The notes under the pieces were generated by a model, which was not told where the DNA came from, made no database searches, and saw only the letters and a list, made by a program, of their open reading frames with translations. Position numbers and translations under genes: made by a program. Shown in pieces: positions 12,263-24,429 of a stretch of 64,000 nt of DNA. The stretch is from Tamarix chinensis (lineage: Eukaryota > Streptophyta > Magnoliopsida > Caryophyllales > Tamaricaceae): contig CM060172.1 of NCBI GenBank assembly GCA_030549775.1, forward strand, positions 127,895,122 through 127,959,121, read 5' to 3'. The first letter of the stretch is position 1. The number at the start of each line of letters is the position of its first letter.

Positions 12263-12945
12263 TAGATTTGAACACGGTGTTGTTTGATATGATTTCAACC
12301 TTAAACCAAACAAAACCATATTTTTGTGGTTTGACAAAATCTCAAACCAAACTTTTTTTTTTCAAATAATCCAAACCAAACCATATTAGCAGTTTACAAT
12401 TAGGTTCAATTAATTAATTTTACTTCTTAAATATTAAAAATTAATTACTCAACTTAAAATCACTAGTATTTTACAAAAAAAAAAAAACTAGAACTGAGGA
12501 ACAATTGATACTAAATTATAATTTAATTTTTTCATTATTATAGTAATATCTAATGTACTATAAACTTATACGAATATGGTTGTATATATATAAATATTGT
12601 TTATATATAAGTAATATTAGTAATTGTAAGAAAAAAAACACAATTCAAGTAATACATGAATCATACAATATTTTTTAATAAACTCTCTAAATATTTTAAG
12701 TATGTATATAAAAAAATGATTACATGGATACTATCAGAGATATAATGAATAGAAAAATCTTGTTAGAGTACATGATTCATGATAAATGCATATACTTACA
12801 ACATAGGCATTAGATATTATTACACCGAATAATACTCACTTGATAGCAATCTACATATATATGGTTTGAGGTTTATAAATCGTAAACTAAAATAAATTGT
12901 AAAATTATGGTTTGGTTTATGGTTTGAAACATATTATGTTCACCT
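12263..12945. mobile_element. Non-autonomous hAT-like element, copy 1
   Basis: AT-rich element whose subterminal zones are full of AAACCAAAC/GGTTTGGTTT motifs, as in plant hAT MITEs. It has imperfect terminal inverted repeats: the left end runs GGTGTTGTTTGATATG then TTTCAACC, and the reverse complement of the right end runs AGGTGAACATAATATG then TTTCAAACC. The middle aligns with 42322-43688 and 43826-44375. No transposase is encoded. I could not confirm an 8 bp target duplication, so the superfamily is tentative. Confidence 0.55.
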
Positions 12946-12955
12946 CAACATTCAA

Positions 12956-13010
<55 letters not shown>
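12956..13010. repeat. Compound (TA)n(GA)n microsatellite
   Basis: Perfect TA dinucleotides from about 12957 to 12983, directly followed by a GA run to about 13010. Confidence 0.95.
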
Positions 13011-13129
13011 TGAAGAGATGTAAATGATGAGAAATGCACACCAGGAGCAACAGGAAGGATTCATGCCACTAGGTCCAAGGAAAAGGATATGGATAAGAGA
13101 GTTAAAAACGGAGGCTATGTGGATAAAAT

Positions 13130-13995
13130 AACACAAAATACTAAGATAAAACTTGGGCAAAGGCTCAAGATTTAGTTTAGTTAAAATTTAAAACTAGATT
13201 ACCCATTTTCATTTTCATATCTCCTTAAGTACAAGGGAACAATGCCTCTAAACATAATTCTAATGTTGATGTGGATTCAAAAATATCTTCATCAACTAAT
13301 GCATAGAACCCACAAAAATATTAGGCATTAATATTTGATTACAATGATAATTGAAAGGTCCAGTTATTAGACTTAACTATCTAGGATCCAAAACCCCTTA
13401 AAATAGCTACTTAATAGTTACAAAAATACATAATCTATGATCTTCAAGCAGGTAAGGCTTAGTATTCTATCCTTAATCTAAATTCAACTCATAATATGCT
13501 CTAAACACATTAAACATAAAGATATTAAAATAAGTAGGAAGTAAAATTAGATAATTCAAAATGGATTAACAAAGTTGTTGAAAGCGGCAGGGTAAACAAC
13601 ATTCCCACTTTATTGAAAGAGTTTCATCCACAAAACATGAAAATAATAAATAAAAAGTAAGAGCTCAAAGACATTAAAGGTAAGGTGAGTCATGCCAAAT
13701 TTCTCTGGGCTTTGGTTTGGTCCAATTTTGAAACTTATGAGATTTTAAAATTAGATTACCCATTTTCATTTAGGCTTAGGGAAGGTTGTTAGGTCATACT
13801 TCTTGAAGCCCAAGAGATAAGATAGTTTAGATAACAACACAAAACATGAGTATAATATCAATGGACTTCAAAATTTTCATCATCGACTAATGCACACAGG
13901 CCACAACCTACAAAAATATGAGGTATAAATATCTGATTACAACGATACTTTAAAAGGGTTGGTTATTAGACCAAACTATCTATGGTCTAATAACA
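13130..13995. repeat. Direct duplication of about 300 bp units
   Basis: The segments about 13130-13450 and 13680-13995 are diverged direct copies about 550 bp apart. Both contain GATTACCCATTTTCAT, then a CTAATGCA...CACAAAAATAT block, then ATTACAAYGATA and GGTTATTAGAC-like sequence. A third, partial copy of the downstream arm occurs at about 15380-15500 (TAGCTATTTAAAATTAC then CAAGGCTCGATG versus TAGCTACTTAATAGTTAC then CAGGTAAGGCTTAG). No coding content seen. Confidence 0.65.
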
Positions 13996-14039
13996 ATGCT
14001 TATACCATATGACTGGTTGAATATAAAAGATAGATGCAA

Positions 14040-15205
14040 TATGTTGACATCATAATAATGTAAGTACTTTTTTTAAATAAAATAAAATATCTTTCACTAT
14101 AATTATTAGGAAAAAAATGTGTAATAATATTTCTAAAATTTTTCTTTATAAATTAATACCCATATTGATATACTTTTAATTTAAAAAGTATATATATATT
14201 TCATATATTTAAGTATCTTTTACCACTATTAAACTAACATTTTACTATCACTTAAATAAGTTTTCACTACCAAATTGATATTTTACAACTATTCTACTTA
14301 AAAATAATCTTTCACCGCTAATATACTAATATTTCACCATCAATGTGCTGATTTTTCATCACTAATGTAATGATTTTTCAACTACAAATTGATTGTTCGC
14401 CACTATTACTATTCTATTTAAAAATTTATCTTTCAACACTAATATATTGATATTTTTCCGCTATTAAACTAATCTTTAACTATTTTTCACCATCAAGTAG
14501 GTTGATCTTTTACCATTATTCTACTTAAAAATAATCTTTCACCACTAATATATTAATATTTCATTACTAATATACTAATTTTTCACTAGCAAATTAATTT
14601 TTCATCATTAATGTATTGGACTTTCACTACAACTACATATCTACATATGTTTAATTATACATTTAAGTATTTTTTTCACCAGTATGAAATTAATTTGTCA
14701 CTATCACTTAATTGATTTTTTACCATTGCATGAGCTGACCTTTTATTATTATTCTACTTAAAACAATTTTTCACCATTGATATACTAATATTTTAATACT
14801 AATGTACTTACTTTTCACCAGCGAATGGATCTTTTATAATTAATGTATTAAACTTTTACTACAATTATATATCTATATATATTTAATCATACATTTAAGT
14901 ATTTTTTAACACTATTAAACTAATATTTCACCATCACTGAATTGACTTTTCACCAACGAGTTGATCTTTTACCATTATTCTATTTAAAAGTTATCTTTCA
15001 CAACTCATGTACTAATTTTTTACTATTAATCTATTAATCTTTTATCACTAATGTGTTGATTTTTCACTAACAAGTTGATATATATTTTGTATTCTTTTAT
15101 TTAAAATTAAACTTTCACTCTTAATATACCGATCTTTTATCAAAGAGATAATTTATTACTATTGTTCTACTTAAAACTATTTTTTATCACTAATGTACTA
15201 ATTTT
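14040..15205. repeat. Degenerate tandem array (TTTCACCACTAAT-type)
   Basis: A long array of imperfect 30-35 bp units resembling TTTTCACCACTAATATACTAAT. A higher-order period of roughly 240 bp is visible: ACATTTAAGTATTTTTT followed by CACTATTAAACTAAT recurs near 14200, 14660 and 14900. It is bounded on the right by a (TA)n run at about 15216-15256 and sits between the second and third copies of the 13130-type duplication. Confidence 0.7.
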
Positions 15206-15214
15206 TAACCAATT

Positions 15215-15265
<51 letters not shown>

Positions 15266-15499
15266 TAATGTGGATATTTATTTATGAAGCAAAATTTTAG
15301 AAATATTATGATATATTTTTTGATAAATCAAAATTAAAATAAATAAATAAATAAATAAAAAGATATTGTAGTACCTATGAACTTTAAACTAGCTATTTAA
15401 AATTACAAAAACGTATGCTTTATGATATTCATCAAGGCTCGATGCTTTCTTCCTCTCATCCAAATCCAATTTCGAACCTGTTCCAAGAATATAAAACAT

Positions 15500-15813
15500 G
15501 AAGTCAATAAAACAAGCGATCGCAGTTCTTTTATTGGTCTAATAAAATACATATTTTAAATGTGAAAAATATGTAGATACATTAAGATTGATAACTAAAG
15601 TTAGTCCTTAAAATATCAGTTTCTTATAAGTATCCGTAGTCGTAAATATATATTTTCTAAAATTTATTGTATAATTTACTTTGGTCAAAGTTAGTAAGGA
15701 ATGGGATCGGCAATGACACGTACAAAGAAAAAAAACTCGGCTTTCTTGGTAGGAGGATACCAATTACATTCTCTACCCTGAATAAATATATCTAAAATAT
15801 ATATTTTCACCTG

Positions 15814-15849
<36 letters not shown>

Positions 15850-16987
15850 CTCTACCCTCAATAAATATATCTTCTATGATGTGACTTGCTTGGGAGAGGG
15901 GCAGAACCACACCACTCTTTTTTCCTTGGTTGTGGATGGGTTTCCAACATTGTCATGTGGACCGTACCCATGAACTCCGCTTTACTTTTTAATGTTCTTC
16001 CCCTCGAACCATTATTATCGCATACGCGACTAGGAACGCACGGACGGGTCATTAACGAGCAAAATACATATTTATTTATATGGATAAAATAATTATCTAA
16101 TCAGGTAACATAATTACTGGAACGATTAAAATAATTATCAAATAAAAATATAACCGAGATAATTGTTAAAAATACAGTCAAAATAATCACTAACTTTTTT
16201 TCCAAGTATATCTTATTAGATACGTTCAAATATATAATCTCCAATTAATATATAAACCTCATAAAGTTTTGCCAAATTTTTTTTTTTGGGGATCCTTCCT
16301 ATAAGCTTACTACTGAGCGTCATAAAGCCTGGATTGTGAAAGGTATTCTATCTTTTTCATTTTTCTGGGAAACGTTACTGTTGATTATATTTGTTGTAGC
16401 TGATTATTTTACTTTATCTTAAAAGTAAATTTGATGATAATAGTTTAAAATATAAAGTTGTTGAAAACCAATTTGATGAGCATGAAATGGTTTGTTTACA
16501 GAAAAAATTAATTTGAGGTCTACTTGAAAAAAATTAATATGTTAAAAATTAATACGGTCCTAAAATATTTGGTTATAAATACAAAATATTATCTACGTAA
16601 CTAATATGTACACGTAATTATGTGCAAATATACAGATGATATTATTATATGTACATGTAAATTGAATACTACTAAAAGTGACCTAAATACGAAATATATT
16701 GTTCAACTTTAAATAGTTTAATTTAAGTGGACTTTAAAATAATTTTTTCTTTTTTATATATGTCAAACCATCCTAGCTGTTTATATTTTCTAAAGAGATA
16801 AAATTACTAGCCTATCAGGAAAGAAATAAATTTAATAAAATTGTGAAAAAAAAAAAACTGCCGCGTCTCTTTCAAAACTCCTTCCTATATCTCTCTCCCT
16901 CTCACCCAATAATTTTCCAAACAAACTCAGCCTAACCGGGAAGGGAAAGGGGGGTTGAGATTTCGTTGTCATATTTTTATCCAGGGA

Positions 16988-17031
<44 letters not shown>

Positions 17032-17260
17032 CATTATTATTTTATTTTATTTTTATTTGTAAAAGGGCTACGCCCAGCGTTGCGCGCACCTCGTGAGTTA
17101 TGATCTACAACTAGAATGACGCAGTCTCCCGCTACCCTTCTAAGTCTTCTTCTCCCACACACATCAACAACTGATTGAAAACGTAGAAGCAGCAGCTGTC
17201 AGCCTGTCACTTACCAGTTATGGTGGACATGGTGTCCACCCTCCGTTACTAGGATAATAG
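15500..17260. other. Intergenic stretch with microsatellites
   Basis: No gene supported. It contains a (TA)n run at about 15819-15846 flanked on both sides by copies of CTCTACCCTSAATAAATATATCT (15771-15793 and 15850-15872), and a (TTA)n run at about 16987-17040. The GC content rises from about 17050 onward as the GH127 gene approaches. Confidence 0.5.
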
Positions 17261-17873
17261 TATTACTACAGAATACTCGCGTGGGAACATCTTCCGATGG
17301 ATTTCACCTCTCTCTCATGCCCATTGCTCAACCTCCCAATTGACATCCAACAACCCACATAAAACAAACTTATTTTTAGTGAAAAGAAACCCCTTGAAAC
17401 CCAAGGAAAAAGCGACATCAATCCGTGATTCTCCCCTGTTTTTTCCTCCCCGCTACCGTCTTCGGTCAAGCCACCGTCTTTTTTGTCTTCTTCCTGATGT
17501 GCTAGTTGATTTCATCCCGTCTCTTTTCTTTCCAGGCAACACATATCTTCGGTTGATTTCATTTCAGTCCTCATCCGCCTTAATAGATAAAATCCTTGCT
17601 TACAGGAAACCATTCTTAGCTTTCACGGCGGGTTTGATTTTTCTCTCTTTTTTTTCCTCTCTCGGACCCATTCATTCCTCATTCGAAATCTCCATCTATC
17701 CTTTTCACTTCACTTTGTCGTCATTCTTCCTTGATTCCTTCCTTGTGCTTATCATCAGCACACTGTTCTGTATAGCTAGACACACGAACAAACCTCAGTT
17801 CATCAGTATCAAGTACATAGCCCGATGTTAATCGACTGAACTTCAGAATTTGGGGTTCTGGGTTTTGAAATCT
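17261..17873 (+). promoter_or_regulatory. 5' flank and probable 5' UTR of the GH127 gene
   Basis: A C/T-rich stretch directly before the ATG at 17874. It contains an open frame (17340-17831), but its composition is that of a pyrimidine-rich plant leader and its product resembles nothing I know. I could not fix a TATA box or transcription start. Confidence 0.35.
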
Positions 17874-20800
17874 ATGACTATGTCCTCAGAAATGATGGGC
17901 CTGGGTATCTTCTTCTTGTTAATCTTGTCCTACGGCCCTCAAATTCTAGTTTTGGCTCAACATAAGGAGTGTACCAACACTCCACTTCAATCCCATACGC
18001 TTCGATATCAAGTTTTCATGTCTAAAAACAAAACCTGGAAGGATGAATTGTTCTCTCGCTATCGCCATGACCATGACAATGATTTTCATTTAACTCCTAC
18101 CGATGAATTCACTTGGGCAGCTTTGTTTTCTCGGAAGGTGCTGAAGAGAAAGGAGCGGGTGGGGGAAGACCGTAGTCGTGTTATAAGTAGTGATGATGCG
18201 GCGGCGGCTGATGAACTTAGCTGGAACGTCGTTTATAGGACGATTAAGAACCCTGAGAGATATAAATTGGAAGGGGGATTTCTTAAGGAGGTTTCACTAC
18301 ACGATGTGAGGTTGGATTTAGGTTCATTACAAGCGCAGGCTCAGCAGACTAATCTGGAGTATTTATTGCTATTGGATGTCGATAATTTGGTTTGGAGTTT
18401 TAGGAAGACGGCTGGGTTAGATACTCCAGGGAAACCGTATGGTGGGTGGGAGGCGCCTAATGTCGAGCTTCGCGGCCATTTTGTAGGTGGGTTTTCTCAA
18501 TTCGACCGGTGGCAGTGCCTTTAGTTTGATTCTATTTCGGCTAATCGCCGATCCATTTTGTTTGCTTTAATATTAATTTATATGTACCGCTCCTATAATT
18601 TATATATTTATATATGCTATCGATGCTCGCATGCATCAAGACATGCATTCCCGGCCTTCTTTCATAAAAAGCGTGAAACCTATATTTAATGTCCACTTAT
18701 TACACAATTATTATTGTTATTATGCGAGATGGTTGGTAGTGAGCTGAATTCATCCGATAATTTCTAGTAAACCATTTAGTGCTTCCAAAATATGTTAGTA
18801 TTAGTCTCTATGTATGTAACCTATGCGCCCATTGCTGTATATTAATGAAGGTCATTACATGAGTGCAACGGCACACATGTGGGCGAGCACTCATAACGAG
18901 ATTCTCAAGGACAAAATGACTGCGCTAGTATCTGCACTGCAGGAATGTCAGGACAAATTGGGAACTGGCTACTTGTCTGCCTTTCCAACCGAGTTCTTCG
19001 ACAGATTTGAAGCGATAAAACCCGTATGGGCTCCATATTACACCATTCATAAGGTATGGTGAAATAAATCACAGATTGATTTTTCCATACTCTTTCCGTC
19101 CTCTATCTCTATGATATGAACCTACCTATCTTCCGTCCTTTTCTTCTTCTTTTTTTTTTTTTTTTGATAGATAATGGCTGGCCTCTTGGATCAATACACG
19201 TTTGCTGACAATGCTCAAGCCCTGAAAATGGTGACACGGATGGCGGACTACTTCTATGTGCGCGTGCAAAATGTGATAGCGAAATACACCGTAGAAAGAC
19301 ATTGGATGTCACTAAATGAAGAAGTCGGCGGGATGAATGATGTCCTTTATCGGCTGTACAACATTACAGTAAGCCCAGTGAACCTGCTGCTTGCTTTTGC
19401 ACCTTATCAACGCAGGCAATAAATACCAAAAAACTCTTCATATACCATAATCTGATATGCCACATTATTCCACCGAGTGCTGCAGGCTGATCAGAAGCAT
19501 CTGAACTTGGCTCACCTCTTTGACAAACCATGCTTTCTTGGAATATTAGCACTGAAGGTAGGTAGCAATTTTCTGTCTCTTTTAAGCATGATCTTCAGGT
19601 TTCAATTAAAAATGATGCCAAAGGATTGGATTTTCTGTCTGAAATTGTCAGTTCCGTACCACTTGTAGAATCGTTGTTCTAGCCTTGAATCATTACATAT
19701 CTACTAGTGCAGTGCGCGCTGCATTATGACCTGTTATGATTGATTTCCATTTGCCTCAGTATCCCCCGTAATCTTTTCCCCGGTTCTTTGTATTTCCCTA
19801 TTGTACGTAGGTTGATGATATATCTGGGTTTCATGCCAATACACACATACCACTTGTGGTGGGCGCTCAAATGCGTTACGAAGTTACCGGCGATGAACTA
19901 TACAAGGTTGGTGGTTCTTTTAGGTCTATAACGTGAGAGCAGCAAGCTGTATATGAAAAATCAACATCTGTCCTATTGAATTTCATAGCTGTCCATATTT
20001 TCCACCCTCTTCAAATCTAAACAACGATTTGATGTTCCAGGAAATAGGGACGTTCTTCCTGGACGTTGTTAATGCTACACACACCTATGCAACTGGAGGA
20101 ACATCGGAATCGGAATTCTGGTATCTATATTAGGCATTTGATTTTTGAATTAAGTGCAGCTAAAAGGCCATGCTGTTTACAATGCTATGCTGCTTCACGC
20201 AAAGATGTTGATCTGTCTGTGACAGCCACAGCTATTGAATATTCGATCCAATTTGTCTCGTGATTACCTTCTTAATTGATATGCTCGTCTATATTTTGCC
20301 ATGATGTGTCATTCTTCTTGAGAACCTTCTGCTTGCTGTCGAACAGGCATGATCCCAGGCGATTAGGTGACAAGTTACACACGGAGAATGAAGAATCCTG
20401 TACAACTTATAATATGCTAAAGGTACAGTCTCGAATTTATACTTATCGACATATTACTATGAACCAGAAGTTTGGTTGCTCCTGCAAAATATCCCATTGA
20501 CATCTTATTTTCTCTGACGACCTCCGGTTTTCATTTCTCAGGTCTCCAGAAATCTGTTCAGATGGACCAAAGAAGTCGTATATGCAGATTACTACGAGCG
20601 CGCACTCACAAATGGTGTTCTGAGCATACAAAGGGGAAGGGAACCTGGAGTCATGATCTATATGCTTCCTCTAGGCCATGGAGTTTCCAAGGCAGCTAGC
20701 TACCACAAATGGGGGACCCAGTTTGATTCTTTTTGGTGCTGTTATGGAACAGGTTTGCTTGCTTGCTTTTTTTGACCAACTCCATTATTAGAAGCCCTTA

Positions 20801-22553
20801 GAACTTTAATTGTCGGCTTGATGTTTCGTGTTGTCTTGTCGTGATTGATGAAGAAGCTCATGTGGTTTCTACTTGGCCTTTCAAGGAATTGAATCGTTCT
20901 CAAAGTTGGGGGACTCAATATACTTTGAAGAGGATGGAAAGGTTCCTGGGCTTTATGTGATCCAGTATGTATCTAGTTCTCTTCAATGGAGATCGGGAAA
21001 GATTTCGCTGGCTCAGGAAGTTAAAAAAGTAACTTCCCAGGACCAACGCCTCCAAGTCTCCCTTACAGTCTCCGCAGAAAAGGTATATATATATATTGTA
21101 GATTTGAATTGCGGCGAAAGATCTGTTGTTCATGGTTCTATGGCTCCCCCCCCCCTTTTCTTGAATGGCCTTTATTTTACATTTTTTATTTATTTTTTGT
21201 TATACTGGGAAGGATGCTATGACATCTACACTGTATTTGCGGATACCGTCATGGACGTATTCAGGAGGTGCCAAGGCTTTTCTGAATGGAGAGGCAGTAG
21301 AGCTACCGAGTCCAGGTACAACTTCTCATCATGACGTACTCATACAAGCAAGCAATAAAATTGAAATTGCGGTCGCAGTCGCAGTATCACGGTATTAAAG
21401 TGTCACGAATGATATTTTATATGTCTCGGTTGTCGCGGCGTGATCTTTTTATTTTTTTCTTAATAAATATTAGCAAATATGGGCAATGGAAGAATTATGA
21501 TGAATAAAATGTGGATTGGAGAAACAATGAAAACGGATGGAGTTGATAACTTTCATTGTGGTTCGGTAGGTAATTTTCTGTCAATCTCTCGAAAATGGAA
21601 TTCTGGAGACAAGATCTTACTCGAATTAACCATTGGACTGAGAACTGAGGCTCTCAAAGGTAATTCGATTACTGCTCTAGGTGGTTTATGAGCTTTACAT
21701 TATGCGTATGTATTGAAATCCATGGTAGCTAAAAATCAAATTGCAGGACTCTCTCTCTTTTTTTCTTCATATGTTTTTCCTCTTGTTGTTGGTTTCAGAT
21801 GATCGGCCAGAGTTTGCTTCTGTTAGAGCAATTTTATACGGCCCATACTTGCTGGCCGGCCATTCTGATGGGGATTATGATATCAAGACTGGAGCGGTGA
21901 AATCTATTTCGGATTGGATAACTCCGGTTCCGGCTAGTTATAACTCGCAGCTGGTTTCTCTTTCTCAAAAGGATGAGGAGGGCTCGGAGTCGTTCGTCTC
22001 GAGAGGTAACGAGAGAATGGTGATGGAGAAATCTCCTGCAGCTGCAGGCACAAACTACAGCATCTATGCCACTTTCAGGGTGATCCTCCCCAAAGACCAA
22101 TCTTCTCAAGAAGGATCCACAAAAGCTGAAGATGTCATCGGCAAAGTAGTGATGCTAGAGCCATTTGATCTTCCAGGAATGGTTGTTGCACAGACGGGGG
22201 AAGATAAAGAGCTTGGGACCGTTAATCCTGTTGGCGGTAAGGAGAATTCGTTTCAATTCCTCGCTGTTAGAGGATTGAACGGCAAGGATGGAACGGTTTC
22301 TCTCAAATCCATGGATGATTCGGGGGGTTGTTTCATCTACAGAGCTGGTCAGAGTTTGAAACTAAGCTGCAAATCGGAATCATCACCGGATCCTGAATTT
22401 GATGAAGCAGCAAGCTTTATCTGGAACGAGGGAAGGAGGGAGTATGATCCTATTAGTTTCATAGCAAAAGGGTCGAGGAGGAATTACATTCTTGAACCAT
22501 TATTAAGCATGAGAGATGAGTTCTATAATGTCTATTTTAAAATGTCTGATTAA
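17874..22553 (+). CDS. Secreted GH127 (DUF1680) putative beta-L-arabinofuranosidase, 12 exons
   Basis: Exons: 17874-18486, 18851-19053, 19171-19368, 19486-19557, 19811-19906, 20041-20120, 20347-20422, 20542-20752, 20886-21082, 21213-21315, 21570-21659, 21799-22553. All introns are GT-AG, and the joined frame gives 897 residues and a TAA stop, close to the usual plant length. The first ATG is at 17874; the frame is open upstream but lacks another ATG. Residues 1 to about 28 form a signal peptide (GIFFLLILSYGP core). Family blocks include GGWEAPNVELRGHFVGHYMSA, WAPYYTIHK, GGMNDVLYRLY, ENEESCTTYNMLK and SFWCCYGTGIESF. In the bacterial enzyme HypBA1, zinc is bound by a Glu, a Cys and a Cys-Cys pair, with one of the pair as nucleophile. 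The counterparts here appear to be Glu437, Cys439, Cys512 and Cys513, and Glu419 is the likely acid/base. The C-terminal 200 residues resemble an AbfB-type arabinose-binding domain. The likely role is removal of beta-L-arabinofuranose from hydroxyproline-rich wall glycoproteins, known from bacteria and inferred for plants. No frameshift or missing key residue was seen. Confidence 0.95.
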
Positions 22554-22873
22554 GCTTTCTTTAGTGGCGGTACGTGTAGACGTACATGATTTATAGCCGA
22601 ATGAAATAATAATAATAATGATGATAATGATAGCAATAGTAATTATCACTCGTATTATGATTAAAGCTTCGGGTACAAGCAATACCTGCTTAAAATTATA
22701 AACAGCATAACTCACTTTTTACTATGATCTGATCTGATTACACCTAATTGGTGCAAATTACATCCTCATTACATTACGTACTAATTAATCCAAACCGATC
22801 TACATATTTATGCATTACATTGTTGCATGCAACTGCGTAAAAATAAATATCAACGTAGGCAACTCACGACCGC
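22554..22873. other. Convergent 3' spacer between the two genes
   Basis: The 320 bp tail-to-tail spacer should hold both 3' UTRs. A short (AAT)n/(GAT)n stretch at about 22603-22632 gives AATAAT-type polyadenylation-signal candidates for the + strand gene. No separate gene is present. Confidence 0.6.
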
Positions 22874-23971
22874 TCAACAGGGCTTGAGCGGTTTGCCACA
22901 GAGACAAGTATTACCGACGAAAGAAACAGCTTCAAGATGATCAAACGGCGGCCCATTAGGAATCGGCCCACACATACGATTATGACTCAGGTCCAAATGT
23001 CCAATATACGATGCTTGAGAAATACTCTTCGGTATCGGCCCACTTAACAGATTATGCGATAAATCCATCACCGTAAAGTACGACCTTGGCCCAAAAACAT
23101 CCGGTATGCTTCCCTCGATTGCATTCCTGCTCAAATTCAGTATGCTCACGTCGGATTTTAATAAACTCGGAGGGATGCGGCCTGAAATCAAGTTCCCGTC
23201 CAAGTTCAGCGTCGCCAACACCGGCATCTTCTCGAATATATCCGGAATCCGACCCGAAAGCCTGTTCAACGATAGATCTAGATCGGATAACCGGTACAAG
23301 TTTGCCACGGATACGGGGATTGTGCCGGTTAACCGGTTCCCGCTCAGTAACGCGCGACTCATCATCTTGAGCTTCCCGACATCGACGGGCAGCGGACCGG
23401 AAAGCTTGTTATTCCTCAAATCTAAATGCATTAAATGACCCAAACCAACAATTGATTTCGGAATCTCACCTACCAAATTATTATCCGCCAGATTCAATAC
23501 CGTTAGCTCCCTTAACTTCCCGATATTCCCTGGGATCCGACCCGTGATCCGGTTACCTACCAGGTCCAGATGTCGGAGGAAAGGCAGGGAAGTAATGCAC
23601 CGGGGTATTTCGCCGGTGATTCCTTTCCAGTCAGCGATTATGAGAGTACTCAGTCGGGTTAGTCTACAGACGGATGGGGAAATGTACCCGGTCATGAACC
23701 CGGTACGATGGGCTTTTTGGAATATTGGGTCTTCGGATTCGCCTCGGAGGCTTATGTCGGTCACTCGTTTAGTTGTTGGGTCGCAGGTTATGCCGTACCA
23801 TTTCTCACAGCAGTCGGTTCCCGTCCAGGATTTGAAGATGCCCAGGTGTGGCTCCTGAACTGCCGCCTTGAAAGCGAGTAGTGCTGCCCGGTCGGAGGGC
23901 GGACATGCCGTAACCGTGAAGGCTGCTGTAACGGCTAGTAAAATGGCCGCTATGCAGGTAAGCCCAGACAT
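22874..23971 (-). CDS. DRT100: DRT100-like secreted leucine-rich-repeat protein
   Basis: An intact single-exon frame of 365 residues, the usual size of plant DRT100-like proteins. Residues 1-22 are a signal peptide (AAILLAVTAAFTV). Residues 23 to about 65 are the N-terminal LRR cap: CPPSDRAALLAF, then DCCEKWYGITCD with its Cys pair. About ten plant-type extracellular repeats follow with the LxxLxLxxNxLxGxIP pattern, for example LDLSLNRLSGRIPD and MDLSHNLLSGPIPK. A C-terminal cysteine cap (NTCLCGKPLKPC) closes the protein. There is no membrane segment or kinase, so it should be soluble in the apoplast or wall, like the related polygalacturonase-inhibiting proteins. The name comes from an Arabidopsis cDNA that partly rescued bacterial recombination mutants; a DNA-repair role is not indicated by this secreted architecture. 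It faces the GH127 gene tail to tail. Confidence 0.95.
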   Translation of the reverse strand: MSGLTCIAAILLAVTAAFTVTACPPSDRAALLAFKAAVQEPHLGIFKSWTGTDCCEKWYGITCDPTTKRVTDISLRGESEDPIFQKAHRTGFMTGYISPSVCRLTRLSTLIIADWKGITGEIPRCITSLPFLRHLDLVGNRITGRIPGNIGKLRELTVLNLADNNLVGEIPKSIVGLGHLMHLDLRNNKLSGPLPVDVGKLKMMSRALLSGNRLTGTIPVSVANLYRLSDLDLSLNRLSGRIPDIFEKMPVLATLNLDGNLISGRIPPSLLKSDVSILNLSRNAIEGSIPDVFGPRSYFTVMDLSHNLLSGPIPKSISQASYIGHLDLSHNRMCGPIPNGPPFDHLEAVSFVGNTCLCGKPLKPC

Positions 23972-23990
23972 TAGTTTTCCTTTAAATTTA

Positions 23991-23994
<4 letters not shown>

Positions 23995-24027
<33 letters not shown>
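23995..24027. repeat. (TA)n microsatellite in the DRT100-like 5' UTR
   Basis: A TA run of about 30 bp placed 24-56 bp upstream of the ATG of the - strand LRR gene, probably inside its 5' UTR. Confidence 0.9.
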
Positions 24028-24034
<7 letters not shown>

Positions 24035-24126
24035 TCAATGAGCTGAAGTGAAGTTTGAGCTTATGGAATGGTTGTTTTTGTCAAAGTAAGAGCTTGCGAG
24101 TTGGAGGGACGGAGAAGGAGCTAGGG

Positions 24127-24139
24127 TATATTATATATA
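24127..24139 (-). promoter_or_regulatory. Candidate TATA box of the DRT100-like gene
   Basis: On the - strand, TATATATAATATA lies about 155 bp upstream of the ATG. A start site about 30 bp downstream would give a 5' UTR of about 125 bp containing the TA repeat. The surrounding 24050-24400 is unusually GC-rich for this window, as expected of a promoter-proximal zone. Confidence 0.45.
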
Positions 24140-24429
24140 CGCGGGTTGCAATTATTTTGGGACACTTCTGCCCTTCACGTAGGAAGGAACTATTTATGGT
24201 CGGCCGAGGAGATAAGAATCAAAAGGGCAGCCTGATTGGAGTAAATAATTTGCTTGGGGGAAGGGACTACGAAGGTCAGGGATGGGAAGGTGTAGGGTAG
24301 GGGGTGAGGGTCGCCCCTGTACAATACCATGTGGGGGGTGGGTAGTTTCTGGTTTCGATGTTGGGACTCTGGGTCTTAAACAATGCAAAGGATAACCCCT
24401 CGATTTTGGGCTGTCTTTTACCTCAAGTG

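Noticed and set aside
17340..17831. 163-codon + strand frame before the GH127 gene
   Set aside because: Pyrimidine-rich leader composition, no recognisable motif, and it ends just before the real start. Probably 5' UTR.
23086..23858. Three + strand frames of 94-110 codons
   Set aside because: Shadows of the - strand DRT100-like gene.
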